Notes: generated by a model from the letters alone, not told the origin. Counted from the stretch's first letter, positions 52,648 to 61,503 are shown. The stretch is 64,000 nucleotides of DNA from Malonomonas rubra DSM 5091 (GCF_900142125.1 NZ_FQZT01000015.1:1-64000), one strand, 5' to 3'. Program-made: numbers and translations.

Positions 52648-53079
52648 TTACCCGTTCTCGATCGATAGTCCTTCGTGGGCCACCTCGATCGACTCGATCG
52701 CAACTTCGTTACCGGTCGCCTTAAGGCCCGGTCCCTCGACCTTGACCGGGAAAGCGTTGACCGCTTTCCAGGTCATCACCGGCTCGTGGCTTTCGTTGAG
52801 CAGGCTGATCACCAGGTCGCGCCGCTCGACTTTGTTGAGGCTGGTGGTGTTCAGCCAGTCGAAGAATTCGTTGTCATTCGGCACGATGCCCCGCTTCAGG
52901 GTGATGTTGCCGAATTTGGGGATGCCCGGCATCTTGGTCGCCGAATAGGTCGGGCTCAGGCCATCGCGGTACTCGATCACCTGGGTTTCGATGTTCAGGC
53001 CGGACACCTCGGAGAACCCGAGCTTGGTGCCGCCCCACTGCACCTGGAAATGAAAAACCGGCAAAGGATAGTCAGCCAT
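52648..53079 (-). CDS. eCIS tube protein 1 (gp19-like, Pvc1-type)
   Basis: The 143-aa protein has MADYPLPVFHFQVQWGG, FSEVSGLNIETQVIEYRDG, KMPGIPKFGNITLKRGIV and AIESIEVAHEGLSIENG, as in Pvc1/Hcp-type inner-tube proteins. It directly follows the sheath gene (17 bp), the order seen in eCIS, and is likely the main tube subunit through which cargo passes. The sheath and both tube genes share one transcript. Confidence 0.88.
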   Translation of the reverse strand: MADYPLPVFHFQVQWGGTKLGFSEVSGLNIETQVIEYRDGLSPTYSATKMPGIPKFGNITLKRGIVPNDNEFFDWLNTTSLNKVERRDLVISLLNESHEPVMTWKAVNAFPVKVEGPGLKATGNEVAIESIEVAHEGLSIENG

Positions 53080-53096
53080 CTGTCTGTCTCCTTATC

Positions 53097-55106
53097 TTAA
53101 GATTCCATCATTTTGTGCGAAAATTTCAGGATGATGAATTCAGCGGGGCGGACCACCGCCATGCCGATTTCCACGTTCATCCGCCCTTCAAGAATATCCT
53201 GCGCGGTCATGGTCTCGCCGAGACCGACCTTGACGAAGAAGGCATGCTCCGGCTTGCCCCCCTGCAGGGCGCCGTCACGCCACTTCTGCACCAGGTAGTT
53301 CTCGATCATCGCTTTCAGCTTGATCCAGGTGTTGGCGTCGTTCGGCTCGAAAACCGCCCAGTAAGTCGATTTTTTTACCGATTCCTCGACCATGTTGAAG
53401 AAGCGCCTTACCGAAATGTAGCGCCACTCGTTGTCGTTGCCGGCCAGGGTGCGAGCGCCCCAGATCAGGGTACCTTTGCCGCTGAAGGGGCGGATGGCGT
53501 TGATCGACTTGCCGGCGTTGACGTCGACGTTGAGATCTTCCTGCTGCTTGTTGTCGATCTTGATCGCCGGACCGTTGACCGAACTGAGGCTGATGTTGGC
53601 CGGTGCTTTCCAGACCCCGCGAGTGCGATCGGTGAAGGCATAAGCCCCGGCGACCGCGCCGCTCGGCGGCAGTACCGCCAGCTTGTCGTTAATCCCTTTG
53701 ACGATGTTCTTGTAGAGAGCGAAACGATCGGCCAGCAGGCCGTCGAAGGTTTTCTCATAGTCGGCGGCCGATGCGGACAGTTCGGCAACCGCGGCATTCA
53801 AGCCTCCGAAGGCCATGAAAGCCGCTTCGAGGGCAATGTTCGCCTTGGCATTAGCATCAGCCGCGGCAGCGTAACGCGCGTTGACTGCGGCGTCCGTCAT
53901 GCCGTCGGTCAAACTGCTGCCGGTAATCGTATTGAGCGCGGCAATGGTCTCGCTGATGCGGGTCCCGGTGGCGCCGGTAGTGACCATGATCTTGCCGGCG
54001 GAGAAGCCGATGGTGGCGTTGTGGTGCTCAAGCAGCAACTGGAAATCCTCATCCAGCTGATTGTTGTTGACGATGGTGTCGAGGTCGGTTTGCAGCTTGA
54101 AGTCGTCGGTTTCGACAATACTGTTGCGATAGGTAACGATCATCGCGTGCATGACATCGAGCACCAGGGTAAACATCGGCCGAATGTTGCCCTGGAAATC
54201 ATCTTCGGCCGCGTACGGCTGAGCGGCCTTGAAGGTATCGTCCAACTCGCCGAACTGCTCTTTCAAAGTCTCGTTATCACCAGTGGTGAAGGCATCGATC
54301 AGGTCGCTCTGCAGATCTTCAACGGCGGAAACCGCAGCGTTTAAATCGCCAGTAATAAATGCTTTGAGGTCAGCATCCTTGGTCAGGTTCTCCAGCCGCA
54401 GATCACCGTTGGTCGAGGCCCGCTTGAGGCTGACGTTGCTTGACTTGATCGTCTTGGTGTAGCTGGTCTGCAACCAGGGCATATAGGAGGCGCCATACTT
54501 GAGATTCTTGATGCCGATATTGTTGCGGAAGGCCGCTTTGTCAGTCTCCAGGTCACCGCTGTTGGCCAGATCGCAGACCGTCACCCGGTCCATCAGCTTG
54601 CCGCACTGGGCCAGCGCCTGCTGCTGAAACTGGTAAAGGTTGGTACCGGCGAGCAGGGTGGCGTCGGGGCAGAGCAGGATTGTCGGCTCGTCCTCCATCT
54701 CCAGTTTTTTCAGCCCCCCGAGGATGCCGCTGGTGTCGTTGCCGATCGCCGGCGGAGAATTGTAATCGCCAACCGAGACGATGTAGCACTTGCCGCCACC
54801 GTTGTCGAAGTAGAGGCGCATACTGTCGAACAGGTAAAAGCTGTTGGCGCCCAGATCAACACTGCTGACGGCATTGTTGTCGTCAAGGTAAACAGTCGGC
54901 TTGACCGGTGGACCGCCACCGAAATAGCGCTGAAACTCGACCATCGAACGGATCATGGTCGGGTTCAGGGTAAGGTCTTCGCCATCTTTGTTGGCAATCT
55001 CGGTATAACCGATAAACGCCGGGATGGCGGTTTCCACCTCGGCAACCGACGGCGGAAACAGGGAAATTTCTTCGACATAGACATCGGGTGTTTTGTAAGT
55101 CGCCAT
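53097..55106 (-). CDS. eCIS contractile sheath protein, Pvc2-4-type, with a large insertion
   Basis: The 669-aa protein starts MATYKTPDVYVEEISLFPPSVAEVETAIPAFIGYTE and ends with VGLGETMTAQDILEGRMNVEIGMAVVRPAEFIILKFSH, the N- and C-terminal sheath blocks that form the handshake strands. Between about residues 222 and 465 is a helical, Ala/Asp/Glu-rich insertion (such as LKEQFGELDDTFKAAQPYA) absent from short sheaths. It may decorate the outer surface. The start at 55106 follows AGAGGGACG. Only one sheath gene is present, where PVC has three. Confidence 0.9.
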   Translation of the reverse strand: MATYKTPDVYVEEISLFPPSVAEVETAIPAFIGYTEIANKDGEDLTLNPTMIRSMVEFQRYFGGGPPVKPTVYLDDNNAVSSVDLGANSFYLFDSMRLYFDNGGGKCYIVSVGDYNSPPAIGNDTSGILGGLKKLEMEDEPTILLCPDATLLAGTNLYQFQQQALAQCGKLMDRVTVCDLANSGDLETDKAAFRNNIGIKNLKYGASYMPWLQTSYTKTIKSSNVSLKRASTNGDLRLENLTKDADLKAFITGDLNAAVSAVEDLQSDLIDAFTTGDNETLKEQFGELDDTFKAAQPYAAEDDFQGNIRPMFTLVLDVMHAMIVTYRNSIVETDDFKLQTDLDTIVNNNQLDEDFQLLLEHHNATIGFSAGKIMVTTGATGTRISETIAALNTITGSSLTDGMTDAAVNARYAAAADANAKANIALEAAFMAFGGLNAAVAELSASAADYEKTFDGLLADRFALYKNIVKGINDKLAVLPPSGAVAGAYAFTDRTRGVWKAPANISLSSVNGPAIKIDNKQQEDLNVDVNAGKSINAIRPFSGKGTLIWGARTLAGNDNEWRYISVRRFFNMVEESVKKSTYWAVFEPNDANTWIKLKAMIENYLVQKWRDGALQGGKPEHAFFVKVGLGETMTAQDILEGRMNVEIGMAVVRPAEFIILKFSHKMMES

Positions 55107-55240
55107 CTTTCGTCCCTCTTTCGTTAGAGTTAGACTTATCTAGGCCTTCTTAACTATTCTTTTAGTTTATTAACTTTTTCTATACTTACTTTTGATTTTT
55201 TATAAGCATATATGCATTGTAATAACTAATTATATATTAA
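55107..55240. other. AT-rich gap inside the eCIS operon
   Basis: The 134-bp gap between the 356-aa gene and the sheath gene is about 75 percent A+T by eye, while other gaps in the operon are under 30 bp. It may hold an internal promoter or an mRNA processing site for the structural genes. No hairpin with a T-run is seen. Confidence 0.4.
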
Positions 55241-56311
55241 CTAAACATAAATATATGTTCGTGATATCACTCTGTCCGCTTCAGGAATAATCTCTGCCAC
55301 CGATGGATTCGGCAGGTTATCGATCACCAGTCGCGGAGTCGACGGCCCCTTTTTCTTCTGCAGGGTTATCCCGGTCAAAGGCTGCTGGCTCAGGGGCAAA
55401 GTTGCACCAGCGACAAAAGGAACAGCGGTACTGCCGTCGGCCAGACTCACTGCCGGCTGCCGAACAAAGTTGACCGCGGGTTCATCGAGCGATATCTGCA
55501 GATCATTCGGCGTCACTTCAGTCTCATACTTGGCGACCACGTAATATTCCCAGGTGGTACTGCGAGCCTGTAACTTGAGTCGGTAATTGCGAAACTGAAC
55601 AGATCCGTCAGCTGCGACAAAGCTGAAATCGTTACTAATGGCTGGATCGATAAAAATCTCGATCAAGCCAAAAGGAAAACCACTGACCAGGCGGTCGGCT
55701 GCATAAAATTTCAGATGTTCTTCTCCATCACAGCACAAGCGGTACAGCCCTGGCGCCTGCTCCCTGAGATCAACCAGATAACTGTTGTTGCCCTCAACCG
55801 TTGCCACCCGACGTCGGTCAACAAGAGTTCCCTTGCTGTCAGTCAGCTCCCATACAACCGAATCGGAAGAGTCTTCAATATCGACCTGAAAGCGTTGTGG
55901 CCGCAGCGCCAACAGGTCAGCGGCAGAAAGGAACTGGGCTCCACTGTCAGCAGAAAGCAACAGTTGTCCATCGTTGATACTTTTATCTCGGTTGCTCAGG
56001 TAGAAGATCTGATCCGGGGTTTTATCCAGCGGCAGGTTCGAATAGTTGAGCAGGAAAGATTCTTGTGACCAAAGCACGAAGGAAAAAGTGAGTGGACTGG
56101 CGAGTGGCCGTTTCGGCTCTGATGCCTCATCGCCGGCCGTTTCATAAAGAACAACGAAACCGCTCGGAGTCTCCTTGAACAACATCCCCTGCTTCAGCAG
56201 CTGCTGCTGACAACTTGGCGTCGGTGCAATGAGAAAGTCGGCGCTAATGCCGTCCCGATAATAATCGTGCAAAACTTCGACGGCGAAGGCTTTCTGGAAA
56301 TCGATCCTCAT
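55241..56311 (-). CDS. eCIS-associated protein of unknown function
   Basis: The 356-aa protein has MRIDFQKAFAVEVLHDYYRDGISADFLIAPTPSCQQQL at its start, a VVLYETAG block, and beta-rich sequence through to RVISRTYIYV. It overlaps the DUF4255 gene by four bases. Proteins of this size are found beside DUF4255 genes in some eCIS loci, and the mostly beta content suggests a structural or terminator role. I cannot assign a Pvc number. It precedes the AT-rich gap. Confidence 0.6.
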   Translation of the reverse strand: MRIDFQKAFAVEVLHDYYRDGISADFLIAPTPSCQQQLLKQGMLFKETPSGFVVLYETAGDEASEPKRPLASPLTFSFVLWSQESFLLNYSNLPLDKTPDQIFYLSNRDKSINDGQLLLSADSGAQFLSAADLLALRPQRFQVDIEDSSDSVVWELTDSKGTLVDRRRVATVEGNNSYLVDLREQAPGLYRLCCDGEEHLKFYAADRLVSGFPFGLIEIFIDPAISNDFSFVAADGSVQFRNYRLKLQARSTTWEYYVVAKYETEVTPNDLQISLDEPAVNFVRQPAVSLADGSTAVPFVAGATLPLSQQPLTGITLQKKKGPSTPRLVIDNLPNPSVAEIIPEADRVISRTYIYV

Positions 56312-56895
56312 CCGGCCTCCTTTCCTTTGCCAACAATTTTGATGCTGGTAATCGGCGTCTGCAGATCCTTCGCCTGCCCCTCTTGGATTTTGATCGCGCG
56401 AACTTTGTAAAGAACGGATGGCAGATACTTGGCGCCAAGCACGGCCCAGAGATTATTCTGCTGTTCAAAGTTAAGCTGGTGCAGATCGACCACAAGCTTT
56501 TCAATGCCATCCGGCATGCTCGGCGAATTATCAGGAGTAAAGACTGTTTTCCTCTGGAAAAACCGGATGAGGCCTGAGATGTACTGCAAAGAGGTTTTGT
56601 AGTCATTGAAATGCGCAACAAACAGCACCAGGAGATTTAGGCGGATCTCGGGATTAAGGTGACTGACGCTGTTATCTGGATTGATCCGGTGTGGGGTCAC
56701 ATCGCGAACCAGCCGTTCCTCTTCAATGTTCACCAGAGTCAGCCCGATGTTGTTGTTGGGAATATCAACAGTGCCGTCATCTTTGGCGACATTCGTCATC
56801 GACACCACTGTGTTGCCCGCAACATTCAGCTCCGGTAACGACTTCAGATAATCGCTGATTTCACTTCGCAGTATCTCCAATGCTTCGTAAATCAT
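56308..56895 (-). CDS. eCIS DUF4255 protein, Pvc16/Afp16-type tube terminator
   Basis: The 195-aa protein has MIYEALEILRSEISDYLKSLPEL, NNIGLTLVNIEEERLVRD, EIRLNLLVLFVAHFNDYKTSLQYISGLIRFFQ, FTPDNSPSMPDGIEKLVVDLHQLNFEQQNNLWAVLGAKYLPSVLYKVR, the DUF4255 signature. In Afp/PVC this class caps the tube end. It is the first structural gene of the operon. The start at 56895 is preferred since the longer frame would read through the leader hairpin. Confidence 0.88.
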   Translation of the reverse strand: MIYEALEILRSEISDYLKSLPELNVAGNTVVSMTNVAKDDGTVDIPNNNIGLTLVNIEEERLVRDVTPHRINPDNSVSHLNPEIRLNLLVLFVAHFNDYKTSLQYISGLIRFFQRKTVFTPDNSPSMPDGIEKLVVDLHQLNFEQQNNLWAVLGAKYLPSVLYKVRAIKIQEGQAKDLQTPITSIKIVGKGKEAG

Positions 56896-56936
56896 TGGCC
56901 ATTTCCACCCGCTACGAGATCTTGACGTTGCGCAGA

Positions 56937-57002
56937 CTAAAAAGCCGCTTTCCCCCATACGCGGGGAAAAGCGGCTCGTTCTGCTGCACTCTCGAAAAAC
57001 AT
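56937..57002 (-). promoter_or_regulatory. Leader ORF (21 codons) of the eCIS operon
   Basis: An ATG at 57002, preceded by AGGGAGAG at good spacing, opens a frame MFFESAAERAAFPR and more, 21 residues, with a stop at 56937-56939. Its 3' half lies inside the terminator-like hairpin at 56943-56976, and it ends inside the T-run. Such overlap is what translation-coupled attenuators look like. There is no run of one amino acid that would tell the effector. Confidence 0.4.
56943..56976 (-). terminator. Terminator-like hairpin in the eCIS leader
   Basis: AGCCGCTTTCCCC pairs with GGGGAAAAGCGGCT (one bulged base) across a seven-base loop; on the minus strand five T follow. It lies 48 bp before the DUF4255 start and 209 bp after the aldehyde dehydrogenase stop, far for an ordinary terminator of that gene. 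The 57003-57184 stretch before it is AT-rich and may hold the promoter. Confidence 0.7.
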
Positions 57003-57184
57003 GTTATCTCTCCCTAAGCTTTCTCATAAAACTAATTAAAGCTATAGATTCCAGTTATTCAAGAGTTGCATAATATTTTTTTTAGCTAATCAATAACTTC
57101 TAAGCTGCTAATATTATTCTCCTTCCAAGTTAAAGAGATAGCTTGCAAGCATTAAAGCTGAGTGATACTGGAACGATAGAAACC

Positions 57185-58711
57185 TCATCGTTGCAATTCT
57201 AATGGCAGCAGTGAAGGGGGAAAATTCTGCAGGCAAATTGAGCGTAAAAAACGCCGTATCGCTTCCGTCCCAACAGAGGTGGAACGACTATCGGTCGTCG
57301 CAGGGTAGGGGCCACCGTGAACCATCGAATGGCAGACCTCCACTCCGGTCGGGAAGCCATTGTACAACAATCGCCCGGCTTTTCGCTCCAGCAGGGAGAA
57401 CAGTTTACGGCAGGTTTGTGTTTCGCCCTCTGTCGCATGAACGGTTGCGGTCAACTGTCCCTGCAATGCGGTCGCACATTCAAGCATCTGCTCGATCGAT
57501 TCGCAGACCACCATGACGGAACTGGGGCCAAAGACCTCTTCAGCGATTTGTGGATCAACAAGAAAACGTTCACCACTGGTCTGCAGCAGGGCTGGAGTCG
57601 CCAGACAATCATCACCCTTCGGGGCATTCCCGGCACAGAAGTTAATCCCTTTTCGCTGTTGCAGCTGCTCAAAACCCTGTCGATAATTCCGTTTGATTCC
57701 TGCGTGCAGCATCGGAGCAACGGGGGCAACCTGCATCCGTTGCTCGATAGCGGCAGCAAAACTACACAACTCGGGCGACTTGACAACAAACAGCAACCCC
57801 GGATTGGTGCAGAACTGGCCAACGCCAAGGGCGACCGAGTCAGCATAAGCGTTCGCCAGCTCTTCCCCTCCTTCCGCCAGGGCCCCTGGCAGGACATAGA
57901 TCGGGTTGACACTGCCCATTTCCGCATAGACCGGTATCGGCACAGGTCGGTTAGCAGCCAGGTCGAACAGCGCGCGACCACCGGCCTGTGAGCCGGTAAA
58001 TGCGACCGCCCGCACAAGTGGATGTTTGACCAGTTGTCCACCCAGCTGATGGCTGCTCCCCTGCAGCAGCGAGAAAACGCCTTGCGGCATTCCACATTTC
58101 TTCACGGCAGCAACGATCGCCTGCGCCGCCAGCTCACAGGTGCCCGGATGGGCCGGATGGCCTTTGACAATCACCGGACAGCCGGCCGCCAGAGCTGCCG
58201 CTGTGTCACCGCCGGCAACGGAGAAAGCAAAAGGAAAGTTACTGGCACCGAACACCGCAACAGGCCCGAGAGGGATCTGGGTCATGCGCAAATCAGGCCG
58301 CGGTAATGGCTGACGATCCGGTTGCGCAGGGTCGATGCGCGTTTGTAGAAAAGCACCGTCGCGAACGAAATCAGCGAACATCTTCAGCTGGTTGACTGTG
58401 CGAGTCAGTTCACCTTCCAGGCGTGGCTGCGGCAAGCCGGTTTCCAGGCCGGCTCGGTCGACCAGGTCACTGCGGCCGGCTTCCAACTGGTCGCCGATTT
58501 CAAGCAGAAAATCGGCGCGCTCCGGCAACGGCAGCATGCGGTAAGCATCAAAGTCTCGCTCGGCTGCGGTCACCGCGGCATCAACCAGCGTTCCGTCAGC
58601 TTCGGCAAAGCCGGGCTGAAGTTTTTCACCGTCAACAGGGTTGATGGCATAAAAGTCTGCACTCGTCGTCTGCATTTCACCCGCTATAATCGAGCTGCCT
58701 GTCAATTCCAT
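57185..58711 (-). CDS. Aldehyde dehydrogenase, 2,5-dioxovalerate-type
   Basis: The 508-aa protein matches the NADP-dependent aldehyde dehydrogenase (alpha-ketoglutaric semialdehyde) family: ASNFPFAFSVAGGDTAAALAAGCPVIVKGHPAHPGT for the cofactor site, AFTGSQAGGRALFDLA, EMGSVNPIYVLPGAL with the catalytic Glu and VALGVGQFCTNPGLLFV with the catalytic Cys. It oxidises sugar-acid-derived semialdehydes to 2-oxoglutarate. The start at 58711 follows GGGGGTGAGA; the long frame adds 22 residues without conservation. No sugar-acid genes lie beside it. Confidence 0.85.
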   Translation of the reverse strand: MELTGSSIIAGEMQTTSADFYAINPVDGEKLQPGFAEADGTLVDAAVTAAERDFDAYRMLPLPERADFLLEIGDQLEAGRSDLVDRAGLETGLPQPRLEGELTRTVNQLKMFADFVRDGAFLQTRIDPAQPDRQPLPRPDLRMTQIPLGPVAVFGASNFPFAFSVAGGDTAAALAAGCPVIVKGHPAHPGTCELAAQAIVAAVKKCGMPQGVFSLLQGSSHQLGGQLVKHPLVRAVAFTGSQAGGRALFDLAANRPVPIPVYAEMGSVNPIYVLPGALAEGGEELANAYADSVALGVGQFCTNPGLLFVVKSPELCSFAAAIEQRMQVAPVAPMLHAGIKRNYRQGFEQLQQRKGINFCAGNAPKGDDCLATPALLQTSGERFLVDPQIAEEVFGPSSVMVVCESIEQMLECATALQGQLTATVHATEGETQTCRKLFSLLERKAGRLLYNGFPTGVEVCHSMVHGGPYPATTDSRSTSVGTEAIRRFLRSICLQNFPPSLLPLELQR

Positions 58712-58737
58712 TCTCACCCCCATATAAACATCGAAAC

Positions 58738-59625
58738 TTAATAGTAGGACTCGCCATAGTCCGGAACCTGGTTGCACCAGGCCGGATCACGCTTCGCCTG
58801 CTCCAATGCCGCTTCAGCTTGGCGAATCAGCTTTTCCCTATCCTTCGGATAGCTGCCCGCCAAGTTAAGAATATTAGACACGTGATTGGAGCGCAGAATA
58901 CATTTCTTCGGATTCAGTACTTTCAGGATCGCCAACGTCTCTTCGATGATTTCACCGCTGGTGAGCGGTTCGATCTGCTCGAAATAATCGTCGTTGTGCC
59001 GCTTGAACATGGTCAGTAAAGAAAAATACTCGGGCGAAAGCTGGTTGATCCACTCCGCGGTTGCCTGCGCGTGCTCGGCTGAGCGGGCCCGGCCAGCCAA
59101 CCCGAGAATACCGGTCACCGACAGTTTCATCCCCGCCTGCTGGGCGTTGCGACACAGCTCCAGCATCCGCTGTGGTTCAAACCCTTTATTCACCAGTTGC
59201 AGCGTTTGCGGGTCGCCAGATTCAAGTCCGAAGTAAAGAATCCGCAGTTTTTTTTCTTTCAGCTCGGCCAACTCTTCGACACTTTTCGTCGTCAGGCTGT
59301 TCGGTGAAGCGTAGGCACCAACGCGGTTCAGGTTCGGGAAGTTCTGCTGCAGCAGGTCAAGAATCTGCAGCAAGCCTTTTTGTGGATAGACCAGCGCATC
59401 GCCGTCAGCAAGAAAGACCCGCTGGTAAAATTCGCGGTGTTGGCGCGGTACGGCAGCGATCTCTTTTGCGATATCATCAACCGAGCGAATACGGAACTGC
59501 TTCATCTTGTACATACCGCAGAAGCGACAGTGATTCTGGCTGCAACCGACGGTAATCTGAAAAATCATCGACCGCGCTTCCGATGGCGGGCGAAAGACCG
59601 GTTCAACGTAATCGAAATAGTACAT
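58738..59625 (-). CDS. Radical SAM protein
   Basis: The 295-aa protein has MIFQITVGCSQNHCRFCGMYKMKQFRIRS, a C-x4-C-x2-C cluster motif spaced as in HemN/YgiQ-like radical SAM enzymes, then VFLADGDALVYP, GAYASPNSLTTKS, LRILYFGLESGDPQTLQLVNKG and NHVSNILNLAGSYPKDRE. It has the compact TIM-barrel pattern of that B12-free class; the substrate is unknown. The rhomboid gene lies 3 bp upstream and is probably co-transcribed. Confidence 0.88.
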   Translation of the reverse strand: MYYFDYVEPVFRPPSEARSMIFQITVGCSQNHCRFCGMYKMKQFRIRSVDDIAKEIAAVPRQHREFYQRVFLADGDALVYPQKGLLQILDLLQQNFPNLNRVGAYASPNSLTTKSVEELAELKEKKLRILYFGLESGDPQTLQLVNKGFEPQRMLELCRNAQQAGMKLSVTGILGLAGRARSAEHAQATAEWINQLSPEYFSLLTMFKRHNDDYFEQIEPLTSGEIIEETLAILKVLNPKKCILRSNHVSNILNLAGSYPKDREKLIRQAEAALEQAKRDPAWCNQVPDYGESYY

Positions 59626-59627
59626 AG

Positions 59628-60797
59628 TTATCCTTCCGGCGTCCGGTGTTTTTCGATCAGGCGGAGTTGCATACGCGCCTCGGCTGCCAGTTGCTCACTG
59701 CGGGCCAGGTCGAGGGCGGAGAGAAAATAGTGATAGGCGCTGGTCTGGTAGCGCGGCTGCTGCAACATCGCTTTTCCCGCGCCAAGGTAGGCCTGATCAA
59801 TCCGTTCATCGTTCTGCCGTTCAGAGATAAAGCGGCGGAAAACATGCAGAGCTTCGGGAAAACGTCCCTTCTCCAGCATGAAGTTGCCGACCACCAATAC
59901 ATCGGCGGAATCGACCTGCAAACGTTCGTCACGATCAAGCAGACCAAGATAACAGTCGGCGGCACCGGCCAGATCGCCACGACCGACTGCCGGGCAGATC
60001 TGCTGCAGCGAAGCAAGCGAGCCCTCTGCTTTTGCCGGTTTCCCTTTCAGCTGCAAGCGCAGACGATAATACTGATCGGCAATCCCGGCGACGGCAAGGC
60101 CTGTGAGAAACCCGCCAATGTGCGCGCCATAAGCGACTCCGCTGGTGGCTGAAGAGGCAAAAAGAAAGGGCACAAGGTTATCGATCAGCAAATAGAAACC
60201 GAGCACCAGGCGCGCCGACAGGTAGATGCTGGTCATGATGAAAGGGAACAGGAATAGAAAGCAACGCACCCGGTTGCGCGGGTACCAGAGGAAATAGCAA
60301 CCGAGCACGCCGGAAATGGCGCCGGAAGCGCCGATCAACGGCACCTGGGAATCTCCGGCGAAGAGCGCAAAAAACAAGGTCGAGGCAACACCGCAAAGCA
60401 GGTAGACCAGCAGATAACGGAAACGACCGAGACGGAACTCGACGTTGTCGCCGAAAATGAACAGGAACAGCATATTGCCGGCCAGATGCATGAAGCCACC
60501 GTGCAGGAACAGTGATGTCAGCAGGGTGAGAGGGTCGAACACACCCGGCCGAAAACCGTACTTCAAGATCAGCAGATCATAAGCACTGACGCTATTATAA
60601 ACCTGCCGAGCACTGACCTTGCCGTATAGCCCAACCATCTGCAGGTATTCGAGCAGAACCGGATCATGCAGATCGGGGCGACTCATGCTGGCCGGCAGGG
60701 TCAGCAACAGATAGATGAAAATATTCGCAGCGATCAGCGCCCAGGTGATATAACCCCGCCCCGGTGGATTGGGCGTATCGGACAAGGGGATAAACAT
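59628..60797 (-). CDS. Rhomboid-family membrane protease with TPR-like C-terminus
   Basis: The 389-aa protein starts MFIPLSDTPNPPGRGYITWALIAANIFIYLLL, with about six membrane helices. GGFMHLAGNMLFLFIFGDNVE and LIGASGAISGVLGCYF hold the catalytic Ser (GASG), AYGAHIGGFLTGL the catalytic His. From about residue 250 on comes a helical TPR-like region (AADCYLGLLDRDERLQ and ALHVFRRFISERQND). It should cut membrane proteins within the bilayer. The radical SAM gene follows. Confidence 0.9.
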   Translation of the reverse strand: MFIPLSDTPNPPGRGYITWALIAANIFIYLLLTLPASMSRPDLHDPVLLEYLQMVGLYGKVSARQVYNSVSAYDLLILKYGFRPGVFDPLTLLTSLFLHGGFMHLAGNMLFLFIFGDNVEFRLGRFRYLLVYLLCGVASTLFFALFAGDSQVPLIGASGAISGVLGCYFLWYPRNRVRCFLFLFPFIMTSIYLSARLVLGFYLLIDNLVPFLFASSATSGVAYGAHIGGFLTGLAVAGIADQYYRLRLQLKGKPAKAEGSLASLQQICPAVGRGDLAGAADCYLGLLDRDERLQVDSADVLVVGNFMLEKGRFPEALHVFRRFISERQNDERIDQAYLGAGKAMLQQPRYQTSAYHYFLSALDLARSEQLAAEARMQLRLIEKHRTPEG

Positions 60798-60900
60798 TGC
60801 ATCTCCAGGCAGTGGGACAAAAAAATCAGTTTAGCACAGCGCATGAATCAGCCAAAGCAGAAGGCTTGCGTTTGACGCAGCATATCGCTATCTTCCTCGC

Positions 60901-61503
60901 ATGAACCTGCTGTATCTACTTGATCTGATCGGAACCATCGCCTTTGCGGCGTCCGGCGCTTTGGCCGGGGTGCGGCGTGGCATGGACCTGTTCGGTGTGC
61001 TGGTCCTGGGGATGGTAACGGCCATCGGTGGCGGCACATTGCGCGATCTGCTGCTGGGCGACCTGCCCCCTTTTTGCCTGCGCAACGAAACCTATCTTTG
61101 GCTGCCGGTCGCGACAGCGTTGCTGGTTTTCATCAGCCACCGCTTTCTGCCGAAGATCGAGCAGCCGCTGCTCTACCTCGATGCTGTCGGGCTGGGGACC
61201 TTCGTGGTTATCGGAACCGGTAAAGCGATCGCATTTCAGACCGGACCGCTGGGTGCAGTGCTGATGGGGGTGATGACCGGGACTGCGGGCGGGGTGATCC
61301 GTGATGTACTGTCGAATGAAATTCCGCTGATCATGCGTCGCGAAATTTATGCTTCTGCCTGCATCCTCGGGGGCGGCTTGCTGGTCATGTTGCGGCACCT
61401 CGGAATGACTGAAAATTTATCCCTGCTGTTATCGGCAACGAGCGTTATCTTGTTGAGATTGATGGCAATTCGCTACAATTGGTCACTACCTAAAGCAACC
61501 TGA
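60901..61503 (+). CDS. UPF0126/TRIC-family membrane protein
   Basis: The 200-aa protein has two three-helix repeats, each with GTIAFAASGALAGVRRGMDLFGVLVLGMVTAIGGGTLRDLLLGD and later LGAVLMGVMTGTAGGVIRDVLSNEIPLIMR, the glycine-rich DxF/GGG-RD signature of YicG/TRIC-type potassium or glycine channels. Length equals the family norm. It is divergent from the rhomboid gene, with a 103-bp gap. Confidence 0.9.
   Translation: MNLLYLLDLIGTIAFAASGALAGVRRGMDLFGVLVLGMVTAIGGGTLRDLLLGDLPPFCLRNETYLWLPVATALLVFISHRFLPKIEQPLLYLDAVGLGTFVVIGTGKAIAFQTGPLGAVLMGVMTGTAGGVIRDVLSNEIPLIMRREIYASACILGGGLLVMLRHLGMTENLSLLLSATSVILLRLMAIRYNWSLPKAT

Noticed and set aside
32909-56895. Prophage or R-type tailocin instead of an eCIS
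   Set aside because: There are no capsid, portal, terminase, holin or endolysin genes, and the AAA+ ATPase, DUF4255, Pvc12-like and DUF4157 genes are eCIS markers.
32909-56895. Type VI secretion system
   Set aside because: VgrG-like, PAAR and gp25-like proteins fit both, but TssB/C, TssJ/L/M, TssK and ClpV are absent, and the sheath is a single phage-type protein.
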